From Leadbetterella sp964489955 (GTDB lineage: Bacteria; Bacteroidota; Bacteroidia; Cytophagales; Spirosomataceae): 43,583 nucleotides of DNA. The DNA lies in NCBI GenBank assembly GCA_964489955.1, contig CAZBAV010000032.1, forward strand, positions 1-43,583, given 5' to 3'. Shown here in pieces: positions 7,745 through 15,359 of the stretch. Both the position numbers and the translations under genes were made by a program. Under the pieces are notes generated by a model. That model did no database searches and was not told where the DNA came from. It saw only the letters and a list, made by a program, of their open reading frames with translations. Position 1 is the first letter of the stretch. Each line of letters opens with the position of its first letter.

Positions 7745-8278
7745 ATGACCGCTTTTGATATTATTATTCTTATCCCAATCGGGATTGCGGTATTTAAAGG
7801 GTACAAGAAAGGACTAATGATGGAGGTTTTTGGTATAGCAGCCTTTATTGGGGCTATTATCCTGGGCTTCAAACTACTTAACTTTGGTGCAGGGTTAGTG
7901 GAAGGAATCATAGGTAAGGATAGCCTTAAGTGGGCTTCACCTTATCTGAGTTTTTTTATTGTCTTTCTTCCTGCACTCTTCATTATACAAAAAGTAGGGT
8001 GGATGGTAAAGAAGGGAATTAATCTTACTTTTTTGGGAATGCTGGATGGTGCTCTTGGTGCTTTGCTAGGGGCTATAACTTCTACATTTGGTGTGAGTCT
8101 TTTCCTTCTCATTATTACTAAAATTGGAATGAATCTTCCAACAAGTTTTGTGGAGGAAAGTAAATTGTATGCTTTTGTGGCGGATTTTGCCCCGACCATT
8201 ATTTCAAAGATTTCAGATTGGCTTCCGGGAGGAGATTGGCTGGACTATTTGGGTGTTGTGAGAGATAAGATTAAGTAA
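7745..8278 (+). CDS. CvpA family inner-membrane protein
   Basis: A 177-residue membrane protein with about four hydrophobic segments (near residues 5-20, 25-45, 62-82 and 98-125). The start TAFDIIILIPIGIAVFKGYKKGL fits the CvpA/colicin V production family, whose members share D(I/L)...GxxKG in this place. In E. coli CvpA affects colicin V export and envelope stress; the molecular role is not settled. It begins 5 bases after yqeY and is probably co-transcribed. Confidence 0.85.
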   Translation: MTAFDIIILIPIGIAVFKGYKKGLMMEVFGIAAFIGAIILGFKLLNFGAGLVEGIIGKDSLKWASPYLSFFIVFLPALFIIQKVGWMVKKGINLTFLGMLDGALGALLGAITSTFGVSLFLLIITKIGMNLPTSFVEESKLYAFVADFAPTIISKISDWLPGGDWLDYLGVVRDKIK

Positions 8279-8313
8279 TTATTAAGTTGGCTTCTGCCAA
8301 GGTTTTTTCGGTG

Positions 8314-8321
8314 TACATTTG
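8314..8321 (+). promoter_or_regulatory. Putative -7 box of the porin gene
   Basis: TACATTTG matches TAnnTTTG exactly and lies 22 bases before ATG 8344. The nearest TTG is 24 bases upstream of the box (8287-8289), longer than usual. It supports the downstream start at 8344, because a start at 8287 would lie upstream of this promoter. Confidence 0.45.
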
Positions 8322-8343
8322 CAGGGTTTTACTATCTACATAC

Positions 8344-9579
8344 ATGAAGAGAGGTTTACTTACATTCCTTTTTGCGGGAATAAGTTTTATGACCATAGCC
8401 CAAGAAGATCTTGAAGCTAAAAAGAAAACAGAAAATAAGAGAGATAATGATGTAAAGTTATCTGTGCTACCTTACTATAATTTCGGTAGGGGACTGGGAA
8501 TGACTTCTCCGGATAGCCTATTCCAACTTAACATACGTTTCCGGATGCAAAATCGTGCTTCTTTTGCCGAAGATGAGGACGGTAATACAGGAGTTGGAGC
8601 CTATATCAGACGTCTTAGGCTGAGGTTTGATGGATATGTAGGAAATCCCAAGTTTCTTTATGCTATCCAGCTCTCTTTTGCTCCCGGTGACGTAGGGGAA
8701 ATCCAAGATGGGGGAAATCTTAATATTATACGTGATGCTGTGGTTTTTTATCGGCCAAATTCTTACTGGACATTCAGTTTTGGACAAACCAAGCTTCCGG
8801 GAAACCGTCAAAGGGTAAATTCATCAGGAGCCTTGCAGCTTACGGACCGAAGTATAAATAATGCTAAGTTTAATATAGACCGTGATTTTGGATTTCAGGC
8901 TCATAATTTAAATGAGTTTAAGGATAAGTTTTCTTATAATTTTAAATTTGCTCTTAGTACCGGAAACGGAAGAAATACTACTGTAGATACGGATGACGGG
9001 CTTTCGTATACAGGAAAAGTAGAACTTTTTCCCTTAGGGTCTTTTGCTAGTTCTGGTTCTACATTTGAGGGGGATATAGAACGTGAGAGCCGTCCGAAAT
9101 TGCTTTTTTCGGCAGCTTATAATTACAATCATAAAGCATTGATGACTCAAGGTGTGTTGGGTAAAGAGCTATTTGAAAGTCGTAGCCAATCTAGTTTGTT
9201 GGTAGACGCCATGATGAAATACGAAGGTTTTGCCCTTATGTGGAGTTATATGAACCGAAATTCTGCTAATCCTATAACACAGAATGCCGAAAAAACACAA
9301 ACTGCCTATGTATCCGTAGGACATGGAACTGACTACCAAGCCAGTTACCTATTTCCTTCTAATTACGAATTAATAGGACGTTTTAGTAATCAGAAAGTAC
9401 ATAAGTCCATAAGTCAGCTCCAACCTAACCAAAACCAGTATACATTAGGTTTAACGAAATATATTTGGGAGCATGCATTTAAATTGCAGTTAGAGGCTTC
9501 TTATAACCAATACATGCATTCCAATTCGGCAAAAACGGACGACTGGTACACGCGTTTTCAGGTGGAAATGGGGATTTAA
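8344..9579 (+). CDS. Phosphate-selective porin O/P-like outer-membrane porin
   Basis: A 411-residue outer-membrane protein of the OprO/OprP-type porin superfamily. The frame is open from 8287 but ATG 8344 gives a proper signal peptide (MKRGLLTFLFAGISFMTIAQ). The mature part has the family's opening strand pair (LFQLNIRFRMQNRASF, then VGAYIRRLRLRFDGYVG), a KFLYAIQLSF strand and WTFSFGQTKLPGNRQ, and ends in beta strands (DWYTRFQVEMGI). Bacteroidota members are common and usually of unproven selectivity; phosphate transport should not be assumed. No terminator is obvious before the convergent gene at 9690. Confidence 0.83.
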   Translation: MKRGLLTFLFAGISFMTIAQEDLEAKKKTENKRDNDVKLSVLPYYNFGRGLGMTSPDSLFQLNIRFRMQNRASFAEDEDGNTGVGAYIRRLRLRFDGYVGNPKFLYAIQLSFAPGDVGEIQDGGNLNIIRDAVVFYRPNSYWTFSFGQTKLPGNRQRVNSSGALQLTDRSINNAKFNIDRDFGFQAHNLNEFKDKFSYNFKFALSTGNGRNTTVDTDDGLSYTGKVELFPLGSFASSGSTFEGDIERESRPKLLFSAAYNYNHKALMTQGVLGKELFESRSQSSLLVDAMMKYEGFALMWSYMNRNSANPITQNAEKTQTAYVSVGHGTDYQASYLFPSNYELIGRFSNQKVHKSISQLQPNQNQYTLGLTKYIWEHAFKLQLEASYNQYMHSNSAKTDDWYTRFQVEMGI

Positions 9580-9689
9580 CACGAATTATGCTTTAGACAT
9601 TCTACTGCACCAAAACGCTACTTTGTATCATTTTGAAGGTTTTTTATTTTTGTAGCATTTCGTTTCTTGAAAATCTCAAATCTATGGGC

Positions 9690-10928
9690 TTAACGGTTAA
9701 GCGAAAACCGGATTCCTGTTCTTGTATTTAGCATAAGAGGTTTCTCTTTGTATATTGTCCTCAGTTCACTGGAATTCTGGAAATAGTAGCCTATTCCGGG
9801 TTCCAAGTAAATGCTCAGTTTGGAGTTAAGCTCGTATTGGATACCTGCTAATGCATTTACAGATACTTGCAAGTGCTTGTCAATAAGCTTCTGGGTTTCC
9901 CCATGCTCTTTCACCGGATTTAGGGTGTATTGGTTTGTGGTAGAACCGCCAATTCCTTTTTCGATAGTAACTCCGGAGGATACATATGCAGATAACCGCT
10001 TTCTCTGAAACGCTGCGTAGTTAAGTTGGAGAGGAACTCCTATATAATGTAAAGTTTGCTGGTTACTAATGTAGTCAGATTCTGTACCTGCTTGTAAATG
10101 TGATACAAGTTTGGTGTAAATCAACCCGCTTCCTACACTAAGTGTCGGATTAAGGTGGTATAGTACTGACACTCCCAGGGTAACGGGACTTTTGTGTGTA
10201 ACATCAGTATAAACAGGTTCATTCTCATTGCGGTTTAAAATGGCCGCATAGGTGTTTCCTTCTACCATCGAAGAACTCTCGATAGTCTTGGTAGCCATGT
10301 AAGATATTCCGCTTTGCTGTTGGGCAGAACTGGGACTAAATTGGCTCGCAAGAAAGTTTGCTTCCCAACGTTTTTGAGTAGGTTGGGAAATATTGTTATC
10401 GGTAACTTCTAAGTCTTCTAATTGGGGAAGAGTTAGTGTCGGCGTTTTAATACTTGTTTCTGTTTCTATTATAGATGATATATGGTCTAGACGTGCTACT
10501 GTCAATTTTTTACTTTCCAGTAACTTATCTTCAGTAACCAGTTCTTCTATTTCAGGCTCTTTTTTCTGTGTTTCAGATTTTTTACTTGTTTTCTTTAGGC
10601 TCTTTTTTGTAGAAATGTGAATCTCTGCTTCGGCTAAATCATGATTTTTACGTATGCTTGAAAGCGGAGTTCTGATAAGACGTGTATCTATGAAATTGGT
10701 TGATAAGGTCAATAAAATAATAGCAGCTATACGGGCAATTTTTGTATACTTTTCCTTTACTTTAAATAGAGCTTTTTGAGCTTTAGCGTTATCGGATTTT
10801 ATAAGGACAAAACGGTTTTTCTTTTCCTGGAAGAGGATATCATCCAGGTCATCCCACAAACCTTCTGGTGCAGGTTCTGTGTGGTTTTCCATTTTGTTTT
10901 TAAGGGTATTTAGCCATTTATCGTTCAT
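9690..10928 (-). CDS. Anti-sigma-like N-terminus fused to an outer-membrane beta-barrel domain
   Basis: A 412-residue protein in three parts. Residues 1-63 are a charged cytoplasmic-type region beginning with a W...L...M..H...P..LWDDLDDIL pattern, common in proteins encoded next to Bacteroidota ECF sigma factors. One membrane segment follows (IARIAAIILLTLSTNF, about 64-80). After a polar Lys/Glu-rich linker (about 85-185), the C-terminal half is a beta-barrel-like domain with alternating strands (GVSVLYHLNPTLSVGSGLIY, LSIYLEPGIGYYF, and the terminal TGIRFSLNR). Its start overlaps the sigma-factor stop by ATGA, so it is translationally coupled and likely to regulate that factor. How one protein could hold both an inner-membrane helix and a barrel is unclear. 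Confidence 0.75.
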   Translation of the reverse strand: MNDKWLNTLKNKMENHTEPAPEGLWDDLDDILFQEKKNRFVLIKSDNAKAQKALFKVKEKYTKIARIAAIILLTLSTNFIDTRLIRTPLSSIRKNHDLAEAEIHISTKKSLKKTSKKSETQKKEPEIEELVTEDKLLESKKLTVARLDHISSIIETETSIKTPTLTLPQLEDLEVTDNNISQPTQKRWEANFLASQFSPSSAQQQSGISYMATKTIESSSMVEGNTYAAILNRNENEPVYTDVTHKSPVTLGVSVLYHLNPTLSVGSGLIYTKLVSHLQAGTESDYISNQQTLHYIGVPLQLNYAAFQRKRLSAYVSSGVTIEKGIGGSTTNQYTLNPVKEHGETQKLIDKHLQVSVNALAGIQYELNSKLSIYLEPGIGYYFQNSSELRTIYKEKPLMLNTRTGIRFSLNR

Positions 10929-11491
10929 ACGGCCTCCATTTTAAATGATTTGTATTCTCTTATTTTTCGGGCAAGAATATTTTTGGCCCGATGAAACTGG
11001 GAAGCCGAAGAGTTTTCAGCAATCTCCAATATCTGTGCAATTTCTTTATGCGTTTTTTGCTCAAAAACAAAGAGGTTAAAAACGGTACGATAGCCTACTG
11101 GCAGTTCTGAGATCATCTCATGAATCTTTGTAGTAGGTATATATTCGAGGTCGGGTTCCTCATCGGATATTTCTATAGTATCAAAGTCTGTGGTCTTCAT
11201 ATCTAGCTTTTTTTGTTCCCGTAATACTTTTAGGGCTTCGTTTACCACAATTTTTGAAGCCCAAGCTTTAAGGGAGCCTGTGCCCCGGTATTCAAAAGTT
11301 TCTATCCCATTAAACATCTTGATAAAGCTATTTTGAAGGATATCTTTTACGTCTTCTTTCTCGGAAATGTATCGATAGCAAACGGCAGATAAATATCCCG
11401 AGTATTCGGAATACAGTTCTTTCCAGCTTAGTCTGTCTTTGTTTAGAAGACGCTTAGCAAGTTCGTACTCTGTATTTACTGTTTTCGGCAT
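10925..11491 (-). CDS. ECF-type RNA polymerase sigma factor
   Basis: A 188-residue sigma-70 family extracytoplasmic-function factor. Region 2 covers about residues 10-95 (core-binding and -10 recognition; YRYISEKEDVKDILQNSFIK, then GSLKAWASKIVVNEAL). Region 4 covers about 125-180 with a helix-turn-helix (HKEIAQILEIAENSSASQFH). It is translationally coupled to the downstream anti-sigma-like gene, the usual sigma/regulator arrangement. It begins 70 bases after the DUF4840-like lipoprotein gene, from which it is separated by a terminator hairpin. Targets are unknown. Confidence 0.93.
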   Translation of the reverse strand: MPKTVNTEYELAKRLLNKDRLSWKELYSEYSGYLSAVCYRYISEKEDVKDILQNSFIKMFNGIETFEYRGTGSLKAWASKIVVNEALKVLREQKKLDMKTTDFDTIEISDEEPDLEYIPTTKIHEMISELPVGYRTVFNLFVFEQKTHKEIAQILEIAENSSASQFHRAKNILARKIREYKSFKMEAV

Positions 11492-11511
11492 ATTGTCCTT
11501 CTTCTTGAGAA

Positions 11512-11543
11512 AAGGCTGTACTTCATAAAAGAGGTACAGCCTT
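11512..11543 (-). terminator. Terminator after the DUF4840-like gene
   Basis: A perfect 10-bp stem (AAGGCTGTAC / GTACAGCCTT) with a 12-base loop, followed on the minus strand by TTTCTC. It lies between the lipoprotein gene and the sigma factor, so it can reduce read-through into the sigma gene. Confidence 0.65.
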
Positions 11544-11560
11544 CCTAAACTTTCCGTTTT

Positions 11561-12133
11561 TTATTTCTTGTTTGAAGACGGCAAATCGTACTTAATGGTT
11601 GTAAAAGGAGTAAGCTGTGTTCCGTCTACTACTATCTTTTCTGCTACCAAGTTGAACTTCGTTGATTTGGTTCTTGCTGTATAAAGTCCGGTATTTTCGG
11701 CCTTGAAAGTGATAACGGCCTTCTTTTTTGCATTATCAACCGGGATTTCTATAGATAAGGCTTTAGGTGTAAAAGTTAAATCTACGCCATCCTTGGCAGT
11801 GTTTACTTTCCCAGAATATTTTAGTTCATACTTTACATTTCCAAGAGCTTTAACTGCGGCAGTAGTTTTTGCAGTATCTTTTACAACAGCAGCAACTAAT
11901 TCAGTAATAGGGAAACTGTCAAATATTACCAACGTATCTCTTACAATAAAGGTAGAGTTGTACTCTTTTTTTGCAGTGCCTTGAGTGGCCGATAGTTTAC
12001 CCGTATAGGTTCCTTTAACATCAGATGCTTGTGCAGGAGTCTGAGGGTCATTGTCTTTGTCACAAGACACCAAAAATAAGCCGATTAGGGCAACGAGAGA
12101 TAGTGCTAATTTACTATTAACTAGATTTTTCAT
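11561..12133 (-). CDS. DUF4840-like putative lipoprotein
   Basis: A 190-residue lipoprotein with a clear signal (LALSLVALIGLFLVSC; Cys about residue 24) followed by an acidic DKDNDP. The body has a strand-rich domain starting VKGTYTGKL and ending TIKYDLPSSNKK, resembling Bacteroidota DUF4840 surface lipoproteins. The function of the family is unknown. It precedes the sigma factor/anti-sigma pair on the same strand and could be part of that regulon, an inference from position only. Confidence 0.65.
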   Translation of the reverse strand: MKNLVNSKLALSLVALIGLFLVSCDKDNDPQTPAQASDVKGTYTGKLSATQGTAKKEYNSTFIVRDTLVIFDSFPITELVAAVVKDTAKTTAAVKALGNVKYELKYSGKVNTAKDGVDLTFTPKALSIEIPVDNAKKKAVITFKAENTGLYTARTKSTKFNLVAEKIVVDGTQLTPFTTIKYDLPSSNKK

Positions 12134-12664
12134 ACTTGATTTTTTGTTTTACTATGATTTTTGCGAGTACTCGATTAGTAAATCCAGTTAGTTAGAAATC
12201 TTGCATGAAAAAGTAAATATTTTTTTCGTTAGAAGTGAAAAAATGAGTCAAGTGCTTGATTATTAGATATTGTTTTTTTTATGAAGTTGATAAAATTGCC
12301 TATCCTTCTCAATTAGGAATTAGAGTAATTAGGTATATAAAGTGGTACCTAGAATATGGTATTGCTGTACCTAAGGGAGATATAAACGGGATATAGCTGC
12401 ACATTACGAGGATTTCCTTACGAAATTATACAAACCTATGTTTATAAGTGGTGAGCGTATCAAAATTTCTGGAATTGTAGTAAGTTGTTCCAAAAGGCGT
12501 AAAACGCAGACGAGGGGAGCTTTGTCTGGAAAGAATGGGCGAAGTGAGCTTTGGAACGGATAAGTAATTAGGGCTGCACTTATTTTACAATCTTCATGAG
12601 GGTGGTAAATCTTCAAAAGGATATCCCAAGAGTAATAATCTTGGGATGTCCTTTTGTGTCGCAA
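12134..12664. other. Intergenic region of 531 bases with a possible gene relic
   Basis: No intact gene is supported. Two open stretches on the + strand overlap: 12247-12396 (50 codons to a stop; contains YPSQLGIRVIRYIKWYLEYG) and 12375-12563 (63 codons; contains HYEDFLTKLYKPMFISGERI). Both read like protein but have no start in place and lie in different frames, so together they could be a frameshifted, decayed gene. An 86-codon frame on the other strand (12404-12664) runs through the terminator at 12615-12655 and is not believed. The rest is AT-rich and featureless. Confidence 0.35.
12615..12655. terminator. Strong (bidirectional) terminator after the HopJ-type gene
   Basis: A 16-bp stem with a single G-T pair (AAAAGGATATCCCAAG / CTTGGGATGTCCTTTT) and a 9-base loop, with A-tract and T-tract at its ends. 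It begins 10 bases after the stop of the minus-strand HopJ-type gene and could also stop transcripts coming from the left. Confidence 0.8.
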
Positions 12665-12988
12665 TTAAGACAAAGCCTCTCCCTCAAACTTTACACCTTC
12701 CCAGCCATTTGTCATAAACTGACGGATATTTTGGTGGTTATCGGCAAGAGGGTTTTCAAGTACGTTTTGGTAGTGTTCTGCAAATAACGATAAGGTATCC
12801 TCTTTATTTAATTCTTGTAATTTAGCATAGTATAATACTTTTGCACTTCCCTGATTTTGGGTAGATTCGTTATAAACATCTCCATTCTGGAAAGCAGTAG
12901 GGTGCACCTGATACTTACTTTCTATGTATGCCAAAACAGAGGCAAAATTGAAGCCTTCTTCTTTTAGTTGTTTTAATAAATCACTCAT
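12665..12988 (-). CDS. HopJ type III effector family protein
   Basis: A 107-residue protein of the HopJ family (FNFASVLAYIESKYQVHPTAFQNGDVYN, split: FASVLAYIE then YQVHPTAFQNGD; and LALFAEHY-like LSLFAEHYQNVL, HQNIRQFMTNGW). The family name comes from a Pseudomonas syringae effector, but homologues are widespread in free-living bacteria without type III secretion. No secretion system is seen here, so an effector role is not implied. Function unknown. It has its own strong terminator. Confidence 0.85.
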   Translation of the reverse strand: MSDLLKQLKEEGFNFASVLAYIESKYQVHPTAFQNGDVYNESTQNQGSAKVLYYAKLQELNKEDTLSLFAEHYQNVLENPLADNHQNIRQFMTNGWEGVKFEGEALS

Positions 12989-13119
12989 GTGTTTGTCTTC
13001 CGGCCGTTAGTGTAGCCACTTTTTAGTTATATAATTTATATTTTTATTAAATCTTGAAATCAGTTATTCTATTTATTATCATGCTTCAATCTTAATATAA
13101 TGAGTTTCATAACTCAAAC

Positions 13120-13701
13120 TTATCCATGTATAGCCTCTTTATCACCATAACTCTGGATTAGCTTTCCTTCAAATTCCAGCCATTCGCTCCAGCGTTTTTC
13201 TACATCTACATCTGTAGCATACTTTCGGGCAAAGTTTAGAAATGTTGTGTAGTGGGTGGCTTCGGAAATCATAAGTTCATGATAGAACCTTGCTAGTTCT
13301 TCGTCCTTAATATTTTGGGATAAAACTCTGAAGCGTTCGCAGCTGCGGGCTTCTATCATGGCTGCAAATAGAAGCCTGTCTATCATAGATTGGTTTTTGC
13401 TGCCGTCTTTCTTACAAAACTTCATGAGCTGACCCACATAATCATCTTTTCTTTCCTCTCCCAGCGTATAGCCTCTTTTAATGATGATATCATGCACCAT
13501 TTTAAAATGCTGCATCTCTTCAATGGCTATGTTTGTCATTTCTGAGACCAAATCGTCTAAATCAGAATTGTAAATAATTAGTCTGATGGCATTGGTTGCG
13601 GCTTTTTGCTCGCACCAAGCATGGTCAGTGAGGATTTCCTCCAGGTTATCTTCTGCAATTTTTGCCCAACGTGGGTCTGTGGCGAGTTTTAATCCGAGCA
13701 T
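13120..13701 (-). CDS. miaE: tRNA-(ms2io6A)-hydroxylase
   Basis: A 193-residue ferritin-like di-iron enzyme that hydroxylates the isopentenyl group of ms2i6A at position 37 of tRNAs reading U-starting codons. Di-iron ligands are visible in the expected order: Glu31 (CEQKAA), Glu62-x-x-His65 (EEMQHF), Glu117 (EARSCER) and Glu147-x-x-His150 (EATHY). Length is normal. It is a single gene on the minus strand between the HopJ-type gene and the AraC regulator. Confidence 0.93.
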   Translation of the reverse strand: MLGLKLATDPRWAKIAEDNLEEILTDHAWCEQKAATNAIRLIIYNSDLDDLVSEMTNIAIEEMQHFKMVHDIIIKRGYTLGEERKDDYVGQLMKFCKKDGSKNQSMIDRLLFAAMIEARSCERFRVLSQNIKDEELARFYHELMISEATHYTTFLNFARKYATDVDVEKRWSEWLEFEGKLIQSYGDKEAIHG

Positions 13702-13788
13702 TTTATCAATGAAAAACTAAAAAATGAGTAATATGTGTTACGTCATTACAAGCACAAAAATCGATTTAATAGGTCTATTTTCAAAGTT

Positions 13789-14658
13789 TTACTGCATCAT
13801 AAAACGGATTTTGTATTCTTTGGGTGTAATTCCCTTTACGTTTTTGAAGTGGCGGTAAAAGTTAGAAGTGTTTTCAAATCCACTATCCAAAGCTATATTT
13901 TGAATAGTATAGTCGGTTTCTACAATCAGCCGGCAAGCATGATTAAGACGTACCTCTGTTAAGAAATCAAAATAGGACTTGTTGGCCGTCATTTTAAAAT
14001 AGCGGCAGAAAGAGGTCACACTTAAATTGGTTAATTGAGCTACATCTTCAATGAATATCTTTTCTTTAAAATTTTGAAGGGTGTAAGAGAATATCTTATC
14101 AATACGATTTTCGTCCAGTTTGTTAAATTTTGACAACTCTATATTGTTAGACAAGACTTCGTATTCTTTGTTTTCAAGCAAAATATTAAAGATGCGGAAA
14201 AGGTAGATAATCTTATTAAGTCCAAGATCCGTTTTCATTCGCCACAAGAGGCGTTTGATTTTTTCTTTTGAGTGACCTGAGATCATCAGTCCGTTTTGAG
14301 CAAGCTCGTTCAGCTTGTTTATGCCTTGGGTTTCCGAGAAGCTTAGAAATTCTTTTCCGAAAGTTTCCGGATGAAAGTGAAGAACCAGAGCCTCAACGTT
14401 GTCATCATTATTTGTTTCGTTCAGGTTGCATTTCCAGGTGTGTGGGAGGTTTGAACCCATCAGAATCAGATCATCTTGTTGAAAATTGCCAATGTGGTCC
14501 CCAATGAATCTTGTTCCTTCGCCCTTTATTAAATAGTGAAGCTCTATTTCAGGATGATAATGCCATAGGGTTCCAAAGTGCGGCAATACATCATGCCGCA
14601 AGCTGAAGGCATTGTCTAATGCCTTTGGAACGATATGTAATTTTGGTGTTAGGTTCAT
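13789..14658 (-). CDS. AraC family transcriptional regulator (cupin sensor + HTH)
   Basis: A 289-residue regulator. The N-terminal ~120 residues form a cupin-like sensor (LWHYHPEIELHYLIKGEG, then FQQDDLILMGSNLPH); the C-terminal ~100 residues are the double helix-turn-helix AraC domain (VAQLTNLSVTSFCRYFK and IALDSGFENTSNFYRHFK). It lies immediately before the carbohydrate locus, separated by the duplicated region and the GxxExxY gene, and is the most likely sugar-responsive activator or repressor of the isomerase-kinase-transporter genes. Codons 1-29 and the leader are part of a tandem duplication, and a truncated copy lies upstream at 15017-15118. The gene itself is intact up to the gap at 14693, which lies 34 bases before the start. 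Confidence 0.92.
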   Translation of the reverse strand: MNLTPKLHIVPKALDNAFSLRHDVLPHFGTLWHYHPEIELHYLIKGEGTRFIGDHIGNFQQDDLILMGSNLPHTWKCNLNETNNDDNVEALVLHFHPETFGKEFLSFSETQGINKLNELAQNGLMISGHSKEKIKRLLWRMKTDLGLNKIIYLFRIFNILLENKEYEVLSNNIELSKFNKLDENRIDKIFSYTLQNFKEKIFIEDVAQLTNLSVTSFCRYFKMTANKSYFDFLTEVRLNHACRLIVETDYTIQNIALDSGFENTSNFYRHFKNVKGITPKEYKIRFMMQ

Positions 14659-14692
14659 GATGTCTTCGTGCTAATTAAACATTCCTTTATTA

Positions 14693-14792
14693 NNNNNNNN
14701 NNNNNNNNNNNNNNNNNNNNNNNNNNNNNNNNNNNNNNNNNNNNNNNNNNNNNNNNNNNNNNNNNNNNNNNNNNNNNNNNNNNNNNNNNNNN
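14693..14792. other. 100-N assembly gap
   Basis: The Ns lie inside the tandem duplication, between two copies of an identical 55-base sequence (14638-14692 and 14793-14847). The true distance is unknown and may be an overlap. Confidence 0.99.
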
Positions 14793-15016
14793 TAATTTTG
14801 GTGTTAGGTTCATGATGTCTTCGTGCTAATTAAACATTCCTTTATTAAGTGCTTTAAAACTCTTACCACATAGATTTTTATAAGAAATAGGAGACATAGA
14901 GAAAAATTATTTTTCTTCACATTAGTCTTTGTGAAAAATGCTAGCATTTCTATGTTTCCTTATTACATACGTACCTATGTTGTTAAAATTTATTCACACT
15001 ATTTTTTTTAAATCCA

Positions 15017-15118
15017 CTACAGTGAAGCATTTCCAAAGTGCGGCAATACATCATGCCGCAAGCTGAAGGCATTGTCTAATGCCTTTGGAACGATATGTAA
15101 TTTTGGTGTTAGGTTCAT
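15017..15118 (-). pseudogene. Truncated duplicate of the AraC regulator 5' end
   Basis: Starting at ATG 15118, 29 codons are identical to the intact regulator (MNLTPKLHIV ... VLPHFG), after which the reading runs out of the duplicated segment and stops after NASL. Only the start of the sensor domain remains, so it cannot be functional, but the copied leader may still carry a promoter or ribosome-binding region. Confidence 0.75.
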
Positions 15119-15359
15119 GATGTCTTCGTGCTAATTAAACATTCCTTTATTACGTACTTTAAAACTCTTACCACATAGATTTTTATAAGAAGCTAGGAGA
15201 CATAGAGAAAAAATGTTTTTCTTCACATTAGCCTTTGTGAAAAATGCTGGCATTTCTCTGTTTCCTTATTACATATGTACCTATGTTGTTAAAATTTATT
15301 CATACTATTTTTTTAAATCCATTACAGTGAAACATAATCTTTTCTTTTACCTGCAGAAA

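Larger units (their letters stand above)
14571..15335. repeat. Tandem duplication of the araC-type gene 5' end and upstream region (~305-bp unit)
   Basis: Bases 14571-14692 (first 29 codons of the regulator plus leader) recur identically at 15031-15152; their last 55 bases also recur at 14793-14847, right after the N gap. The non-coding remainder occurs as 14848-15030 and 15153-about 15335, with roughly 14 differences. The unit is about 305 bases. The 55-base sequence is present on both sides of the 100 Ns, exactly touching them, which looks like a contig-end overlap; if so there are two real copies and nothing is missing. The non-coding part contains motifs such as ACCACATAGAT, GACATAGAGAAAA, CTTTGTGAAAAA and CTATGTTTCC, with imperfect inverted symmetry. 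Confidence 0.85.

Noticed and set aside
12404..12664. 86-codon minus-strand frame
   Set aside because: It runs through the terminator hairpin and has no recognisable protein features.
12665..12988. Type III secretion effector role for the HopJ-type protein
   Set aside because: The family is widespread in bacteria without such systems and no secretion genes are in the window.
14848..15335. CRISPR array
   Set aside because: There are only two long, unequal-quality repeats in direct tandem, no short regular repeats with spacers and no cas genes.
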